Assembly (NCBI RefSeq): GCF_000775915.1
Contig: NZ_BBLT01000002.1
Coordinates: forward strand, 124,001 to 188,000
DNA from: Sporocytophaga myxococcoides
GTDB lineage: Bacteria; Bacteroidota; Bacteroidia; Cytophagales; Cytophagaceae
DNA: 64,000 nt
Direction of reading: 5' to 3'
Part shown: positions 19,477 through 28,990 of the stretch, piece by piece
How positions within the stretch are numbered: the first letter of the stretch is position 1
Layout of the letters: each line of letters begins with the position of its first letter
Made by a program: the position numbers and the translations under genes
Notes under the pieces: model-generated
Databases searched by the model: none
What the model was told of the DNA's origin: nothing
Seen by the model: only the letters and a program-made list of their open reading frames with translations

Positions 19477-20683
19477 AGTTATTATGGTTATACCATATTT
19501 GGGATTTGGAGGAGCTCAAAAGGTATTTTACAATCTTAGTAAGGAGTTAAAAAGGAATTATAACATCATTGAATGCGGGTTCAATGAAACGGATGGCTAT
19601 GCTTATCCCTCAGGAAATAAACTGATATATTTAAATGTGTATGGAGCAAATACTTTTTGGGGGAAATTAGTGAATTTTATAAAGCGCTGTCATAGATTGA
19701 GACGTGTTAAAGAAAAGTTACAACCAATAGTAACTATAAGCCATCTTGAAGGAGCAGATTATATAAATGTATTGTCAGGAAATACCGGAAAAAAGATCCT
19801 TTGTGTTCACGGTACTAAGAATCATGATGAAAAAATAAAAGGAGTTTTAGGGTTCTTTCGAAAGAAAATTTTTATTCCTATTTTATACAATAGAGCTGAT
19901 AAAATAGTGGCAGTAAGCGCTGAAATTAAGAGGGAGCTTTGCAAGGATTATAAACTTGACCAAAATAAAATAGAAGTTATATACAATTGGTTTAATCAGG
20001 CTGAGATCAATGAATTGACTAATGAACCTCTTGAAGATGAGCATAGAAGTCTTTTTGATAGAAAATGTATAATACTCTCTGGAAGGTTTGATATTCAAAA
20101 GAATTTTATTCTTTTTCTCAAAGTAGTAAAGGAAGTTTCGAAAGATAATAATTGTAGATTTATTTTTTTGGGTGATGGGACATTAAGAAATCAGATGATT
20201 GAAACATCAAAGGAACTCGGATTATCTTACTTCTCAAAATGGGGGGCAAATGCCTCCTATAGAGATGCCTCTGTCATCTTTCTTGGATACCAAAGGAATC
20301 CTTTTAAGTTTTTAAAAAAGGCAAATCTCTTTGTATTGCCATCGAATTGGGAGGGATTTCCATTAGCTTTGGGTGAGGCGATGTGTTGTGGACTCCCTGT
20401 TATGTCATCTAATTGTCCTACTGGTCCTTCAGAAATGTTGGATTATTTAAACGGAAAAGGAAAAATCGAGAGCCCTTTGTATACGAGTTATGGCGTTCTT
20501 ATGCCTTTGCTAAGAAATGAAACCTCGTGTATCAGCTTATGGAGCAAGGAGATAACAAATGTTATAAATAATAAGGAATTATTGAGTAAGTATTCCGAAG
20601 CATCTAGGCAGCGCATGCAATCTTACGATAAGGATAAAATAATTAAACAATGGGAATACCTGATAAAAGAACTATCATCGTAG
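19463..20683 (+). CDS. Family 4 glycosyltransferase
   Basis: A 406-residue GT-B enzyme. The N-terminal VIMVIPYLGFGGAQKVFYNLS carries the glycine-rich acceptor-side motif; SGRFDIQKNF and LPSNWEGFPLALGEAMCCGLPVMSS form the donor-binding domain, with the EGFPLALGEA motif in place of the usual EGxxxxxxE. It retains the anomeric configuration, as the family does. The gene overlaps both neighbours (14 and 34 bases) and is clearly part of the same operon. Two adjacent ATG codons (19463, 19466) could serve as start. Confidence 0.9.
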   Translation: MMKPRVIMVIPYLGFGGAQKVFYNLSKELKRNYNIIECGFNETDGYAYPSGNKLIYLNVYGANTFWGKLVNFIKRCHRLRRVKEKLQPIVTISHLEGADYINVLSGNTGKKILCVHGTKNHDEKIKGVLGFFRKKIFIPILYNRADKIVAVSAEIKRELCKDYKLDQNKIEVIYNWFNQAEINELTNEPLEDEHRSLFDRKCIILSGRFDIQKNFILFLKVVKEVSKDNNCRFIFLGDGTLRNQMIETSKELGLSYFSKWGANASYRDASVIFLGYQRNPFKFLKKANLFVLPSNWEGFPLALGEAMCCGLPVMSSNCPTGPSEMLDYLNGKGKIESPLYTSYGVLMPLLRNETSCISLWSKEITNVINNKELLSKYSEASRQRMQSYDKDKIIKQWEYLIKELSS

Positions 20684-21780
20684 TTGAAAATTGTCTGGGT
20701 TATACCGGTGCTTTTAAAGCAATTTTACAGGTTGTAGAAAATTTAAGTGATCAATATCGTTTTGTTTTTGTATTAACCCAAGGATCTAGTGTTGGTGAGA
20801 TTTTAAGGCAAAAGGGAATCTTTGTATATCATTTGCCATTTTTCCCATTGCAGAGAAAAATCAAAAGTATTATACTTTATATTCCTAAACTGATTTCGAA
20901 CAGTCTCCGGTTACGGGCAATTGTTAAAAAAGAGAAAGCTGTAGTTATACATGCAAATGATATCTATAATTTATCCCCCCTGTTAGTTAAATTATCATTG
21001 CCTGGGATAAAACTTGTAACTCACATTAGGATACTGCAGAATTCCTTTCCTAAAGTAATTTATAAAACCTGGGTTGGTTTGGCTGAACTATGCTCAGATG
21101 TAATAATTGGTGTTTCGAAAGCCTCTTTACAGCCCTTTTCTCCTTCTAAAAGGCTAACTCTAATTCATGATGGTATTTCACGGGATGAAGCTTATAATTA
21201 TAGTTATGAGCCAGAGCCTTTAAATTACAATTTGCTTTACCTTGCAAATTATATACAAGGGAAAGGTCATGAGTTAGCTATTGAAACTTTTGCGCTGGTG
21301 TTGAAAGAAAAACCAAATGCCAGATTGACGTTTGTAGGAGATACATTTGGCTTACCTAATAATGAATTGTATAAAAAAGTTTTAATTGATAAAGCCAGGG
21401 ATCTGAAAATTGAAAGTTCAGTAATATTTAAAAGCTTTACAAATGATATTGAAAAGGAGTTTAAGGAAAGTCATGTATTTTTAAATTTATCCGAAGCAGA
21501 ATCGTTTTCGTTTACTTGTCTTGAAGCACTTTATTATGGCGTCCCGTGTATTGCCACAGCTTCCGGAGGCCCCCAGGAGATCCTTGATAATGGTACTTAT
21601 GGTATTTTAATTTATGAACGGAACAAACACAAAGTTGCAAACGAAATTTTAAAACTCTTGAATAATCCAGATCAACGATTGTTATTCAGCAATAGGGGAA
21701 GATTGTACGTTAGAAAAGTATTTTCCCCTCAAAGTACATCATATAAGGTAAATGCAATTTATTCAAGGTTAATTTCGTAA
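20650..21780 (+). CDS. Family 4 glycosyltransferase
   Basis: A 376-residue GT-B enzyme with a C-terminal donor domain: YLANYIQGKGHELAIETFAL, FVGDT, and LNLSEAESFSFTCLEALYYGVPCIATASGGPQEI, which contains the retaining-transferase acidic pair. The start at 20650 overlaps the upstream gene by 34 bases; no good later start precedes the conserved N-terminal strand TIIVVENCLGYTGA. The donor is unknown. Confidence 0.88.
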   Translation: MGIPDKRTIIVVENCLGYTGAFKAILQVVENLSDQYRFVFVLTQGSSVGEILRQKGIFVYHLPFFPLQRKIKSIILYIPKLISNSLRLRAIVKKEKAVVIHANDIYNLSPLLVKLSLPGIKLVTHIRILQNSFPKVIYKTWVGLAELCSDVIIGVSKASLQPFSPSKRLTLIHDGISRDEAYNYSYEPEPLNYNLLYLANYIQGKGHELAIETFALVLKEKPNARLTFVGDTFGLPNNELYKKVLIDKARDLKIESSVIFKSFTNDIEKEFKESHVFLNLSEAESFSFTCLEALYYGVPCIATASGGPQEILDNGTYGILIYERNKHKVANEILKLLNNPDQRLLFSNRGRLYVRKVFSPQSTSYKVNAIYSRLIS

Positions 21781-21794
21781 CACAACATCTCTTA

Positions 21795-22742
21795 ATGAGC
21801 ATCATACTGAGAAAAATAAGGTCTTTTAAACCCATAAACCTGATAGGAAGAAATATAATAGTAAAAACTAAATATCTTATTGATAGAATAAGCCTTAGAT
21901 GGAGGGTGTATGGAATAGTTACATTAAATTTAGCTGGCAGTTCTCTTAAGTACTATTCCGAAGCTGATGATCCGAATGCAGATTCATTGTTTTATGGATA
22001 TAACGATGAGCCGTCAGAACTTGAGCTGTTTGCCCTATTAGCAAAAAGGGCAACTGTTATTTTTGATATAGGTGCCAATACAGGACTGTTTAGTGTTTTA
22101 TCAGGAATTAAAAATAGAAATGCTCAGGTTTATGCATTTGAACCGTATACAACCAATTTTAACAGATTAAAAAAGAATATAAGGTTAAATGAATTAAAAT
22201 TAATTAATTCATTTAAGTGTGCTATTGGATCAGAAAATGGTTCATTAGTATTTTATGTGCCAAATGATTCCAGGATTTCCTTGGTGGCCAGTGCCAATAA
22301 GGGCTTTTCAGATAAATTTACTTTTAATAACGAAGTAACTTATAGAGAAGAGATTGTCTCTCAGAAAACACTTGATTCATTTGTTGAAGAAAATGCCATA
22401 TCTCAAATAGATCTTATTAAAATTGATGTGGAGTCTCATGAATTGGAAGTATTAAAAGGAGGGACCGCTACAATAAAGAAATTTCACCCATTAATTTTAT
22501 GTGAAATTTTCCTTGAAGACGATGAAGAAAGGACCGCATTTTTTGAAAGATTTGTTCAGGAAAACAACTATTATATTTATTGGATAATAGACTCAGGAAT
22601 TGTTTTTACAGATAGAATAATAAAAAATCCTTCCGGTCGATCATTTCTCTTTTCAAAAAAGAAAGCTTCTAAAAATTATTATTCTATAAAAGAATATGAT
22701 TCTTTTATAGAAGAAATTGACAATAACTCTTTGTTATTTTAA
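21795..22742 (+). CDS. FkbM family methyltransferase
   Basis: A 315-residue protein with a class I SAM-binding fold: VIFDIGANTGLFSVL is the glycine-rich SAM loop, VYAFEPYTTNFNRL the second strand with its acidic residue, and IDLIKIDVESHELEVLKGG the FkbM signature. Such enzymes O-methylate sugars. Terminal methylation is one way Wzm/Wzt systems cap and recognise a finished chain, so this may supply the end group read by the Wzt tail; that is inference. The last nine bases overlap the convergent minus-strand gene. Confidence 0.88.
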   Translation: MSIILRKIRSFKPINLIGRNIIVKTKYLIDRISLRWRVYGIVTLNLAGSSLKYYSEADDPNADSLFYGYNDEPSELELFALLAKRATVIFDIGANTGLFSVLSGIKNRNAQVYAFEPYTTNFNRLKKNIRLNELKLINSFKCAIGSENGSLVFYVPNDSRISLVASANKGFSDKFTFNNEVTYREEIVSQKTLDSFVEENAISQIDLIKIDVESHELEVLKGGTATIKKFHPLILCEIFLEDDEERTAFFERFVQENNYYIYWIIDSGIVFTDRIIKNPSGRSFLFSKKKASKNYYSIKEYDSFIEEIDNNSLLF

Positions 22743-24089
22743 TGTATTTACCCCTTTTTTCCGTCGGAATGATAGTTTTGTTTTTTGGGGTGTATTGGAT
22801 AATACATAAATGCTGGAAAGGTAAAATGGCATCATGGGAATCTTATAGCGAACAAGACTACCGAAATTATAAGTAGAAATGCCTACTGCAAAGGAAAATG
22901 AGAGTGAAAATAATAGTGAAAATTGTACATAAGGAATGCTTTTAATCTCTTTGTATAACCTGACGAATCCAAGTTTATATATGGCTTTAAGCGTAAGAAA
23001 GAGGAAAAAAAAGCTTTCAAATGCAGAGAGTAGCATGATTATGTTTTTGGATTCCCAGATGTAAGGCCGAAACAAAGTAACCCAAATCGCTTCTGGTGCT
23101 TTCATAAGAATACCACTTAATGTTGCATCATAATTTCCCAGAGAATATGAAGACCCTCCTTGCTGTTCACTCACATAATTAATCCATCCGGCGGTAGTCC
23201 TAGCAGTTTCGGCCAATTTGTCAAGACGATAAAGAGAGTTTTCTTTGGACAGTTCGGCAATGGTATAATAGGAAAGGCCAGTTAACATAATCAAAAGTAG
23301 TGGCTTAATAAGTATTCTTAATGCTCTAGATGTTATACGATTATAGTATACTACATATAAATAAAGCATCAATGATGGAATGAGGCAAAGGGCGATATAT
23401 ATTTTAACAGTTTTAAGAATATAGATTCCAATGACCAAGAGAAAAATATCTGTAATTTTTTTCTTTTTTTCGAGAAAGAATCTATGAAAGGCAAAAAATG
23501 TTATTGCTACAGCTCCAAAGGTTATACTATCTTTCATTAGACCAGACCCCCAAAAAAAAATGGAGGGAATGAAAAAGATGGATATCGCAAACTCTTTTTT
23601 TAAATCAGGAAACAACTTTGTTGAAGCAGTATAGAATAGCCAGATCGAGATAAAGCTTAATATTGCAAATCCTAATGATATGATTGTATAGGTGCCAAAA
23701 CTGAATAGTGCTAAAATTGCACCTAGCCTGACTACAAAATAGCTGGGAGCATCCTTTGCAAAAATCATATTACTCAGGTATGGATACAGTTCTGGTTTAT
23801 ATTCTGTATTGTTATAAGTAATGAGTTTTAATGCAATACTCGGGTCCTTAAAAAAGGAATTATATATTACAGATATATCATTAAAGTAGTTAGCAGTATC
23901 TCCACCGTTATAATAAAACTGATATATAAGACCCAGAAATATCGCTCCTATGAGCTTCAACGTAAGCCCGTAAATAAAATATTTTTTATCCTCCTTATTT
24001 TTTACAAACTTACTTCTGTAAATAAAGGCTATTATATAGATGGTAAATAAATAGACAGGCGTAAGTAATAAATCCTTTATTCCGAGCAT
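22734..24089 (-). CDS. Polytopic membrane protein, possibly polymerase or GT-C-like
   Basis: A 451-residue protein with around ten hydrophobic segments and no recognised domain. After the first two membrane spans comes YYNGGDTANYFNDI, and later FIPSIFFWGSGLMKDSI, both facing a likely extracytoplasmic loop. The size, span number and acidic loop after the first spans resemble O-antigen polymerases and membrane GT-C enzymes, so a role in polymerising or modifying the glycan is possible. It is the only minus-strand gene in the 8646-26932 run, convergent with the FkbM gene (nine-base overlap) and divergent from the GT4 gene 12 bases away, so it has its own promoter, which must overlap that of its neighbour. 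Confidence 0.6.
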   Translation of the reverse strand: MLGIKDLLLTPVYLFTIYIIAFIYRSKFVKNKEDKKYFIYGLTLKLIGAIFLGLIYQFYYNGGDTANYFNDISVIYNSFFKDPSIALKLITYNNTEYKPELYPYLSNMIFAKDAPSYFVVRLGAILALFSFGTYTIISLGFAILSFISIWLFYTASTKLFPDLKKEFAISIFFIPSIFFWGSGLMKDSITFGAVAITFFAFHRFFLEKKKKITDIFLLVIGIYILKTVKIYIALCLIPSLMLYLYVVYYNRITSRALRILIKPLLLIMLTGLSYYTIAELSKENSLYRLDKLAETARTTAGWINYVSEQQGGSSYSLGNYDATLSGILMKAPEAIWVTLFRPYIWESKNIIMLLSAFESFFFLFLTLKAIYKLGFVRLYKEIKSIPYVQFSLLFSLSFSFAVGISTYNFGSLVRYKIPMMPFYLSSIYVLSNTPQKTKLSFRRKKGVNTLK

Positions 24090-24101
24090 TTTAATCGTAT
24101 T

Positions 24102-25166
24102 ATGAAAGTCCTCTTCTTAATCCCTTATCCCTTAAATTCTGCACCTTCTCAAAGATTCCGATTTGAACAGTACATAAATTTATTAAAAATAAACAACATA
24201 GAGCCTGTTTTCCAATCTTTTATTGGAGTAAAAACCTGGAAGGTTCTGTATCTCAACGGAAACTTATACCTGAAAATTGCGGGTTTACTTTCAGGATTTT
24301 TCAAACGATTGAGCTTATTATTTGGGGTTTCTAAGTACCAATATGTTTTCATTCATAGAGAAGCTTCACCTGTCGGACCACCTATCTTCGAATGGGTTCT
24401 TGCTAAAGTACTAAAGAAAAAGATCATTTATGATTTCGATGATGCCATCTGGATAGCTCAGACAGGCAAGGAAAACTTTCTTACTAAAGTGGTGAAAAAC
24501 CCCGGAAAGGTTAATAAAATTATTAAATGGTCCTATAAGGTTAGTTGTGGCAATTCTTATCTGAAAAATCATTCACTTAAGTTCAATAAAAATGTCGTAC
24601 TTAATCCTACAACCATAGATTGCGAAAGCCTTCACTTTAAAATAAAGGACCAAAATACAAACAAGGTTGTAATCGGCTGGACTGGTACGCATTCTACAAT
24701 GATGTATCTAGAACATGCCATTCCTTTTCTGAGAAAATTATATGTAGCCCAAAACTTTAAATTGATAGTCATATCTAACCTAAAGCCAAATTTTGCATTT
24801 CCGGAGATGGAGTTCGTTAAATGGAATGAGCACACAGAACAGGAGGACCTGCTTAGAATGAATATAGGCATTATGCCCCTTGCTGACAATGAGTGGACAA
24901 AAGGCAAATGTGGATTTAAAGCCTTGCAGTATATGGCGCTTGGAATTCCTGCTGTGGTTTCTTCAGTTGGCGTAAATGCAGAAATTGTAGACCAAGGGAT
25001 TAACGGGTTCCTGTGTGAATCTGAAACAGATTGGCTGAACTATCTTACCGACCTTATCAATAATGCTCAGTTACGTTCTGAAATGGGTAAAAAAGCAAGA
25101 GAAAAAGTTGTTAATAATTATTCTGTAAAATCAAATCAGGAGAATTTCTTAAGTTTATTTTCTTAA
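24102..25166 (+). CDS. Family 4 glycosyltransferase
   Basis: A 354-residue GT-B enzyme. The N-terminus VLFLIPYPLNSAPSQRFRFEQY is common among Bacteroidota capsule transferases; YDFDDAIW lies in the middle, IGWTGTHSTMMYLEHA begins the donor domain, and GIMPLADNEWTKGKCGFKALQYMALGIPAVVS holds the donor-binding end. It is first in a group with the deacetylase (nine-base gap) and the formyltransferase genes. Confidence 0.88.
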   Translation: MKVLFLIPYPLNSAPSQRFRFEQYINLLKINNIEPVFQSFIGVKTWKVLYLNGNLYLKIAGLLSGFFKRLSLLFGVSKYQYVFIHREASPVGPPIFEWVLAKVLKKKIIYDFDDAIWIAQTGKENFLTKVVKNPGKVNKIIKWSYKVSCGNSYLKNHSLKFNKNVVLNPTTIDCESLHFKIKDQNTNKVVIGWTGTHSTMMYLEHAIPFLRKLYVAQNFKLIVISNLKPNFAFPEMEFVKWNEHTEQEDLLRMNIGIMPLADNEWTKGKCGFKALQYMALGIPAVVSSVGVNAEIVDQGINGFLCESETDWLNYLTDLINNAQLRSEMGKKAREKVVNNYSVKSNQENFLSLFS

Positions 25167-25175
25167 TTAAACATC

Positions 25176-26162
25176 ATGCCTGGTTACTTTGTCATATCAC
25201 TGGATTTTGAATTACTATGGGGTGTAAAAGATCATCGTACTAAGGAAGATTATGGTGAAAATATTTTAGGTGCTCGTAAGGCTATCCCTTTAATGCTTGA
25301 TCTTTTTGAAAGAAAAGAAATTCATGTATCCTGGGCCACTGTTGGCTTTTTATTTTATGATAAAAAGAAAGAGTTGCTTGAATCGTTTCCTCTGGTGAAG
25401 CCAGAATACCAGAATACGAAGTTATCTAACTATAACCAATTATCGGATCTTGGTGACGATGAACAAAGTGATCCATACCATTATGGGAAATCATTGATTC
25501 GTCTTATTCAATCTAAAAAATGTCAGGACATAGAGACACATACATTCTCCCATTATTATTGCCAGGAACCCTATAAAAAGGAACGAGCATTCGAAGCAGA
25601 TATCAAAGCTGCAGTCAGTGCTGGGGAAGGTTTGGGGGTAAAAGTTAAATCTATAGTGTTCCCGAGAAATCAGGTGAATAAAGAATATTTACAAATCCTT
25701 GCAGAGAATGGCATAATAGCTTATCGCGGCAATCCTGATTCATATTATTACAATGCAAGAAGTCAGAGAGAAAATACAAAATTTAAAAGAATTGTAAGAT
25801 TGCTGGATGCATATATTCCATTAATTAAAATTTCTAATCCTTCTCTTCAGGAAATGGTTCCTATAGCTCCCGTTAATATTGCTGCCAGCAGGTTTCTAAG
25901 GCCATACTCTTCTAACCTTTTCTTTCTGGAAAGATTGAAAATGAAAAGGATAAAAAGAGAGATGTATCAAGCAGCAGTAGCAAATACAATTTACCATCTC
26001 TGGTGGCATCCTCATAATTTTGGAAAATCTACAAATCAGAATATTGAACAATTGGAGGAGTTATTGAATTGGTACACTTATCTGAACAAACAGTTCGGGA
26101 TGGTATCAGCAAGCATGACGGAGATGGCAACCCAGGTTTTAAACAACCATAAGACGATATGA
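25176..26162 (+). CDS. Polysaccharide deacetylase family protein
   Basis: A 328-residue protein of the NodB/CE4 fold. ISLDFELLWGV contains the first metal-site Asp, HTFSHYYCQEP carries the His-x-x-x-His metal pair, and FPRNQVN and HPHNFGKSTNQN are later motifs typical of the Bacteroidota members of this group. The family removes N- or O-acetyl groups from sugars with a divalent metal. No signal peptide is seen, so it probably works in the cytoplasm on a lipid-linked or nucleotide sugar. Its stop overlaps the next start (ATGATG). Confidence 0.85.
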   Translation: MPGYFVISLDFELLWGVKDHRTKEDYGENILGARKAIPLMLDLFERKEIHVSWATVGFLFYDKKKELLESFPLVKPEYQNTKLSNYNQLSDLGDDEQSDPYHYGKSLIRLIQSKKCQDIETHTFSHYYCQEPYKKERAFEADIKAAVSAGEGLGVKVKSIVFPRNQVNKEYLQILAENGIIAYRGNPDSYYYNARSQRENTKFKRIVRLLDAYIPLIKISNPSLQEMVPIAPVNIAASRFLRPYSSNLFFLERLKMKRIKREMYQAAVANTIYHLWWHPHNFGKSTNQNIEQLEELLNWYTYLNKQFGMVSASMTEMATQVLNNHKTI

Positions 26163-26932
26163 TGAATCAAAAGATCATATTGCTTGCTGTTGATTGTGAT
26201 TTCACAAAAATGATTTATCATGCTTTGAAAAAAGCATATCCTAATATTGAAGTGATCTTTGAAGAGCCTGTATCAAAAGGAAAACTTATTCGAGGTCGAA
26301 TAAAAAAATTAGGAGTGTTCAAAGTATTAGGACAACTGATTTTTCAGATCGGAATTTACCCTTTTTTAAAGATGAGATCTGAAGCGAGAATTAAAACGAT
26401 ACTTCAAACCACCGGTTTGTCATCAGAACCTATTCCTCTTGAAGTTGTTCATAAGATTGAATCAGCAAATGACATGAAGTCAATCGATCTGATTAAATAC
26501 AAAGCTCCTGCTCTTGTTATTATCAATGGGACCAGAATTTTATCAAAAGAATTTGTTCAGACCTTTCATGGAAGGATAATCAATATTCATGCAGGTATAA
26601 CACCTGCTTACCGAGGAGTACATGGTGCATATTGGGCTCTTGTCAACAATGATCCGGAAAATTGTGGCACTACTGTTCATTTTGTAGATAGCGGTATTGA
26701 TACTGGAAATATTCTTGCTCAGGCGAAAATCGAGATTGAACAGAGCGATAATTTTGCAACATATCCGTATTTACAATTTGCTAAAGGAATCAACCTTCTG
26801 ATGGATGCAGTTCAGAAATTTTTCGATGGCAGCCTGAAAGTCATTCCTGTGCGCTCTGAAAGATCCGCATTATGGTTTCACCCGACATTCATAGAGTACT
26901 TTTATAATCGGAAAACAAAAAAAGTTAAATAG
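26159..26932 (+). CDS. Formyltransferase family protein (sugar N-formyltransferase-like)
   Basis: A 257-residue protein with the formyltransferase core INIHAGITPAYRGVHGAYWAL, whose Asn and His are catalytic, and VDSGIDTGNILAQ with the third catalytic Asp. It lacks the tRNA-binding C-terminal domain of Fmt (length about 315), and lies next to a deacetylase, so an amino sugar is a more likely substrate than Met-tRNA. A deacetylase followed by a formyltransferase could replace an acetamido with a formamido group; this pairing is inference. Two adjacent ATG codons overlap the upstream stop. Confidence 0.85.
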   Translation: MMNQKIILLAVDCDFTKMIYHALKKAYPNIEVIFEEPVSKGKLIRGRIKKLGVFKVLGQLIFQIGIYPFLKMRSEARIKTILQTTGLSSEPIPLEVVHKIESANDMKSIDLIKYKAPALVIINGTRILSKEFVQTFHGRIINIHAGITPAYRGVHGAYWALVNNDPENCGTTVHFVDSGIDTGNILAQAKIEIEQSDNFATYPYLQFAKGINLLMDAVQKFFDGSLKVIPVRSERSALWFHPTFIEYFYNRKTKKVK

Positions 26933-27093
26933 TTTTAAGAAAAGTCTTAGTTTTAAACCCAGAATAATTCATTAGCCTTTGGAAAATCTTGCTAATCATT
27001 ATGATCTGTAACGGTATTATAAATTTTAATGTATTGATTCAATGGTAAGTTTTATAACGCTTAATCCCGGTTTAACTTCGGCTCATATTTAAT

Positions 27094-27567
27094 ATGCAAA
27101 ATATTTCTAAACTGGATCCTATCGACAGACAGATACTGGAAAAGCTGCAGGCAAATGCAAAAATCACCAATTCTCAGCTTGCTCAGGAAATCGGACTTTC
27201 TCCTGCCCCCACTCTGGAAAGGGTAAGAAAGCTTGAAAACGCAGGGCTTATCAAAAGTTATCACGCTCAGGTGGATACTGAAAAACTTGGACTTGGTGTA
27301 GGTATATTTATTCTTATCTCGCTTTCAAGTCATAAAAAAAATCAGATTAAATCTTTTGTGGAGAAAATAAATAACATTCCAGAAGTTATTGAGTGCCATC
27401 ATATTACCGGCTCAGGTGATTTTCTTTTAAAAGTATTGACCCACAATATTTCCAGTTATCAGGAATTGATTCTAGAAAAGCTTGTGGATATTGAAGAAAT
27501 CGGGAATATGCAGTCAATGGTAATTCTTTCTACATACAAAGATTCTAAAGTAATGCCGATTCTTTAA
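27094..27567 (+). CDS. Lrp/AsnC family transcriptional regulator
   Basis: A 157-residue protein with an N-terminal winged helix (LDPIDRQILEKLQ, NSQLAQEIGLSPAPTLERVRKLENAGLI) and a C-terminal RAM ligand-binding domain (VIECHHITGSGDFLLKV). Members sense amino acids and control metabolism. It stands alone with a 160-base upstream gap, and shares a bidirectional terminator with the convergent TPR gene. Targets cannot be deduced from the window. Confidence 0.92.
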   Translation: MQNISKLDPIDRQILEKLQANAKITNSQLAQEIGLSPAPTLERVRKLENAGLIKSYHAQVDTEKLGLGVGIFILISLSSHKKNQIKSFVEKINNIPEVIECHHITGSGDFLLKVLTHNISSYQELILEKLVDIEEIGNMQSMVILSTYKDSKVMPIL

Positions 27568-27583
27568 ACCGCTTGAAAATAAA

Positions 27584-27610
27584 AAACACGCATTAGTTAA
27601 ATGCGTGTTT
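27584..27610. terminator. Bidirectional terminator between the Lrp and TPR genes
   Basis: AAACACGCAT and ATGCGTGTTT form a perfect 10-bp stem around the loop TAGTTAA. A-rich and T-rich flanks on either side suit both strands, and the two genes converge here. Confidence 0.75.
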
Positions 27611-27617
27611 GTAAAAT

Positions 27618-28817
27618 TTATTTTTTCTTTTTGTCTTTCTTCTTCGGTGGATCAAGGTATTCTTTCGCCTCTTTATACAAAGGATCTTTCTTCTCAGCCC
27701 TTTTCATCAAAGTTTTATAATACCTCTTAGCAGTTTCATAATCCTTTTCTTCATGAGCTATCTGTGCCAGATTGGACAGAGAACTCAAGTAGTAATAGGA
27801 ATCAGTGAGATTGGTTTTCTCTGAAAAGATAAGCATCTTCTGAAAATATTCTTTTGCCTTTTTATTATCTCTGTAATTGTACTTGTTGATATATCCAAGA
27901 AAATAAGAAGCATATCTTCCCGCTCTTTCCTCATATCCCGGATATTTTTGATCAAGCTTGTCAAGGATCGATTGTGAAGCGACTTCGGCCTCACTTCTCT
28001 GGCCATTTACGAAAGCCAGCATTGCGTACATCCTCTGAAAGTAAGGATTATCAGGGAAAGTCGTTGATAAATACCTTGCAATTGGAAATGCTTTCGCATA
28101 ATTCTCTTCTTCCAGGTAATGTATTCTCATTAAGAAATACTGAGCTTCAATCCTTGTATAGAAGGCGTTGTATGAAACTTCTTTTAGCTGCTTCATTCCC
28201 AGCTCTTTGTTGCCGTTTGGAAAAAATGCAAGGATAGGCCGTAGAAGAGGATATTCTTCTTTTATCCAGACTTCATAGTAATTGAAAAGTGCTTTTCCGA
28301 ATAAGAATTCAGCACTAAGAGTATTGTTGTCAGAGTATTTGCTTAGGTAGTACAGAGCCTCCTTTCCGGCAAAAGCAGCTTTACTGTATTTCTTCCTTTC
28401 TCCATAAAGCCTGCCCTTAAACCCATAAGCTCCTGATAGAAAAAAGGCAGCTTCGTAATTCTCGGAATTTTGCTCAAAAAGCCCTTTGGCAATTGTGATG
28501 GAAGAATCCATATATGCCTCAAATGTTGCATCATAAGCTTCATTATCAATATTAGGCATGATTTTCCACCAGGTGCTTAGCCCCATAAGAAAATAAGGCA
28601 TGGGGTGCCAAGGCCATTTTTCTTTAAATTCCCTGAATTTTTTTTCAGCAAAATCAAATTTGAAATTATACATCGCATTCACTGCATCAGTTGCTTCCAG
28701 CTGCAGCATTTCATCAGACAATAGCATGTTTGAATTCTGCTTTGGCTGGGCAATGAGAGTAGTTCCCGTAGAGGAAAAGATAAATAGAAAGAATAAAAGT
28801 GCTTTACGCATTATCAA
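27618..28817 (-). CDS. Secreted or periplasmic TPR-repeat protein
   Basis: A 399-residue protein with an N-terminal signal peptide (hydrophobic LLFFLFIFSSTGTTLIAQP) and helical repeats throughout, for example FDFAEKKFREFKEKWPWHPMPYFLMG and DYETAKRYYKTLMKRAEKKDPLYKEAKEYL, matching the tetratricopeptide pattern. It ends in a lysine-rich tail. TPR proteins act as docking scaffolds; the partner is unknown. The gene is transcribed alone towards the Lrp gene. Confidence 0.8.
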   Translation of the reverse strand: MIMRKALLFFLFIFSSTGTTLIAQPKQNSNMLLSDEMLQLEATDAVNAMYNFKFDFAEKKFREFKEKWPWHPMPYFLMGLSTWWKIMPNIDNEAYDATFEAYMDSSITIAKGLFEQNSENYEAAFFLSGAYGFKGRLYGERKKYSKAAFAGKEALYYLSKYSDNNTLSAEFLFGKALFNYYEVWIKEEYPLLRPILAFFPNGNKELGMKQLKEVSYNAFYTRIEAQYFLMRIHYLEEENYAKAFPIARYLSTTFPDNPYFQRMYAMLAFVNGQRSEAEVASQSILDKLDQKYPGYEERAGRYASYFLGYINKYNYRDNKKAKEYFQKMLIFSEKTNLTDSYYYLSSLSNLAQIAHEEKDYETAKRYYKTLMKRAEKKDPLYKEAKEYLDPPKKKDKKKK

Positions 28818-28990
28818 AAGGTCCCTTCAATTTTTTTACAAAATGGCTAATAAGGATTTAACCTATTCCTCCATTAAACGAGGAGGCGTGCAATTTAACG
28901 CTTTAAATTATGAATATTTTTATTGAAACAATAACTATTCATGAAACGTGCCATTTTTTGGCATATATTTAAGCTCATTCAATTCTTTTT

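Noticed and set aside
28600-28926. Plus-strand frame of 108 codons across the start of the TPR gene
   Set aside because: It is the antisense shadow of a well-supported TPR gene and has no domain pattern.
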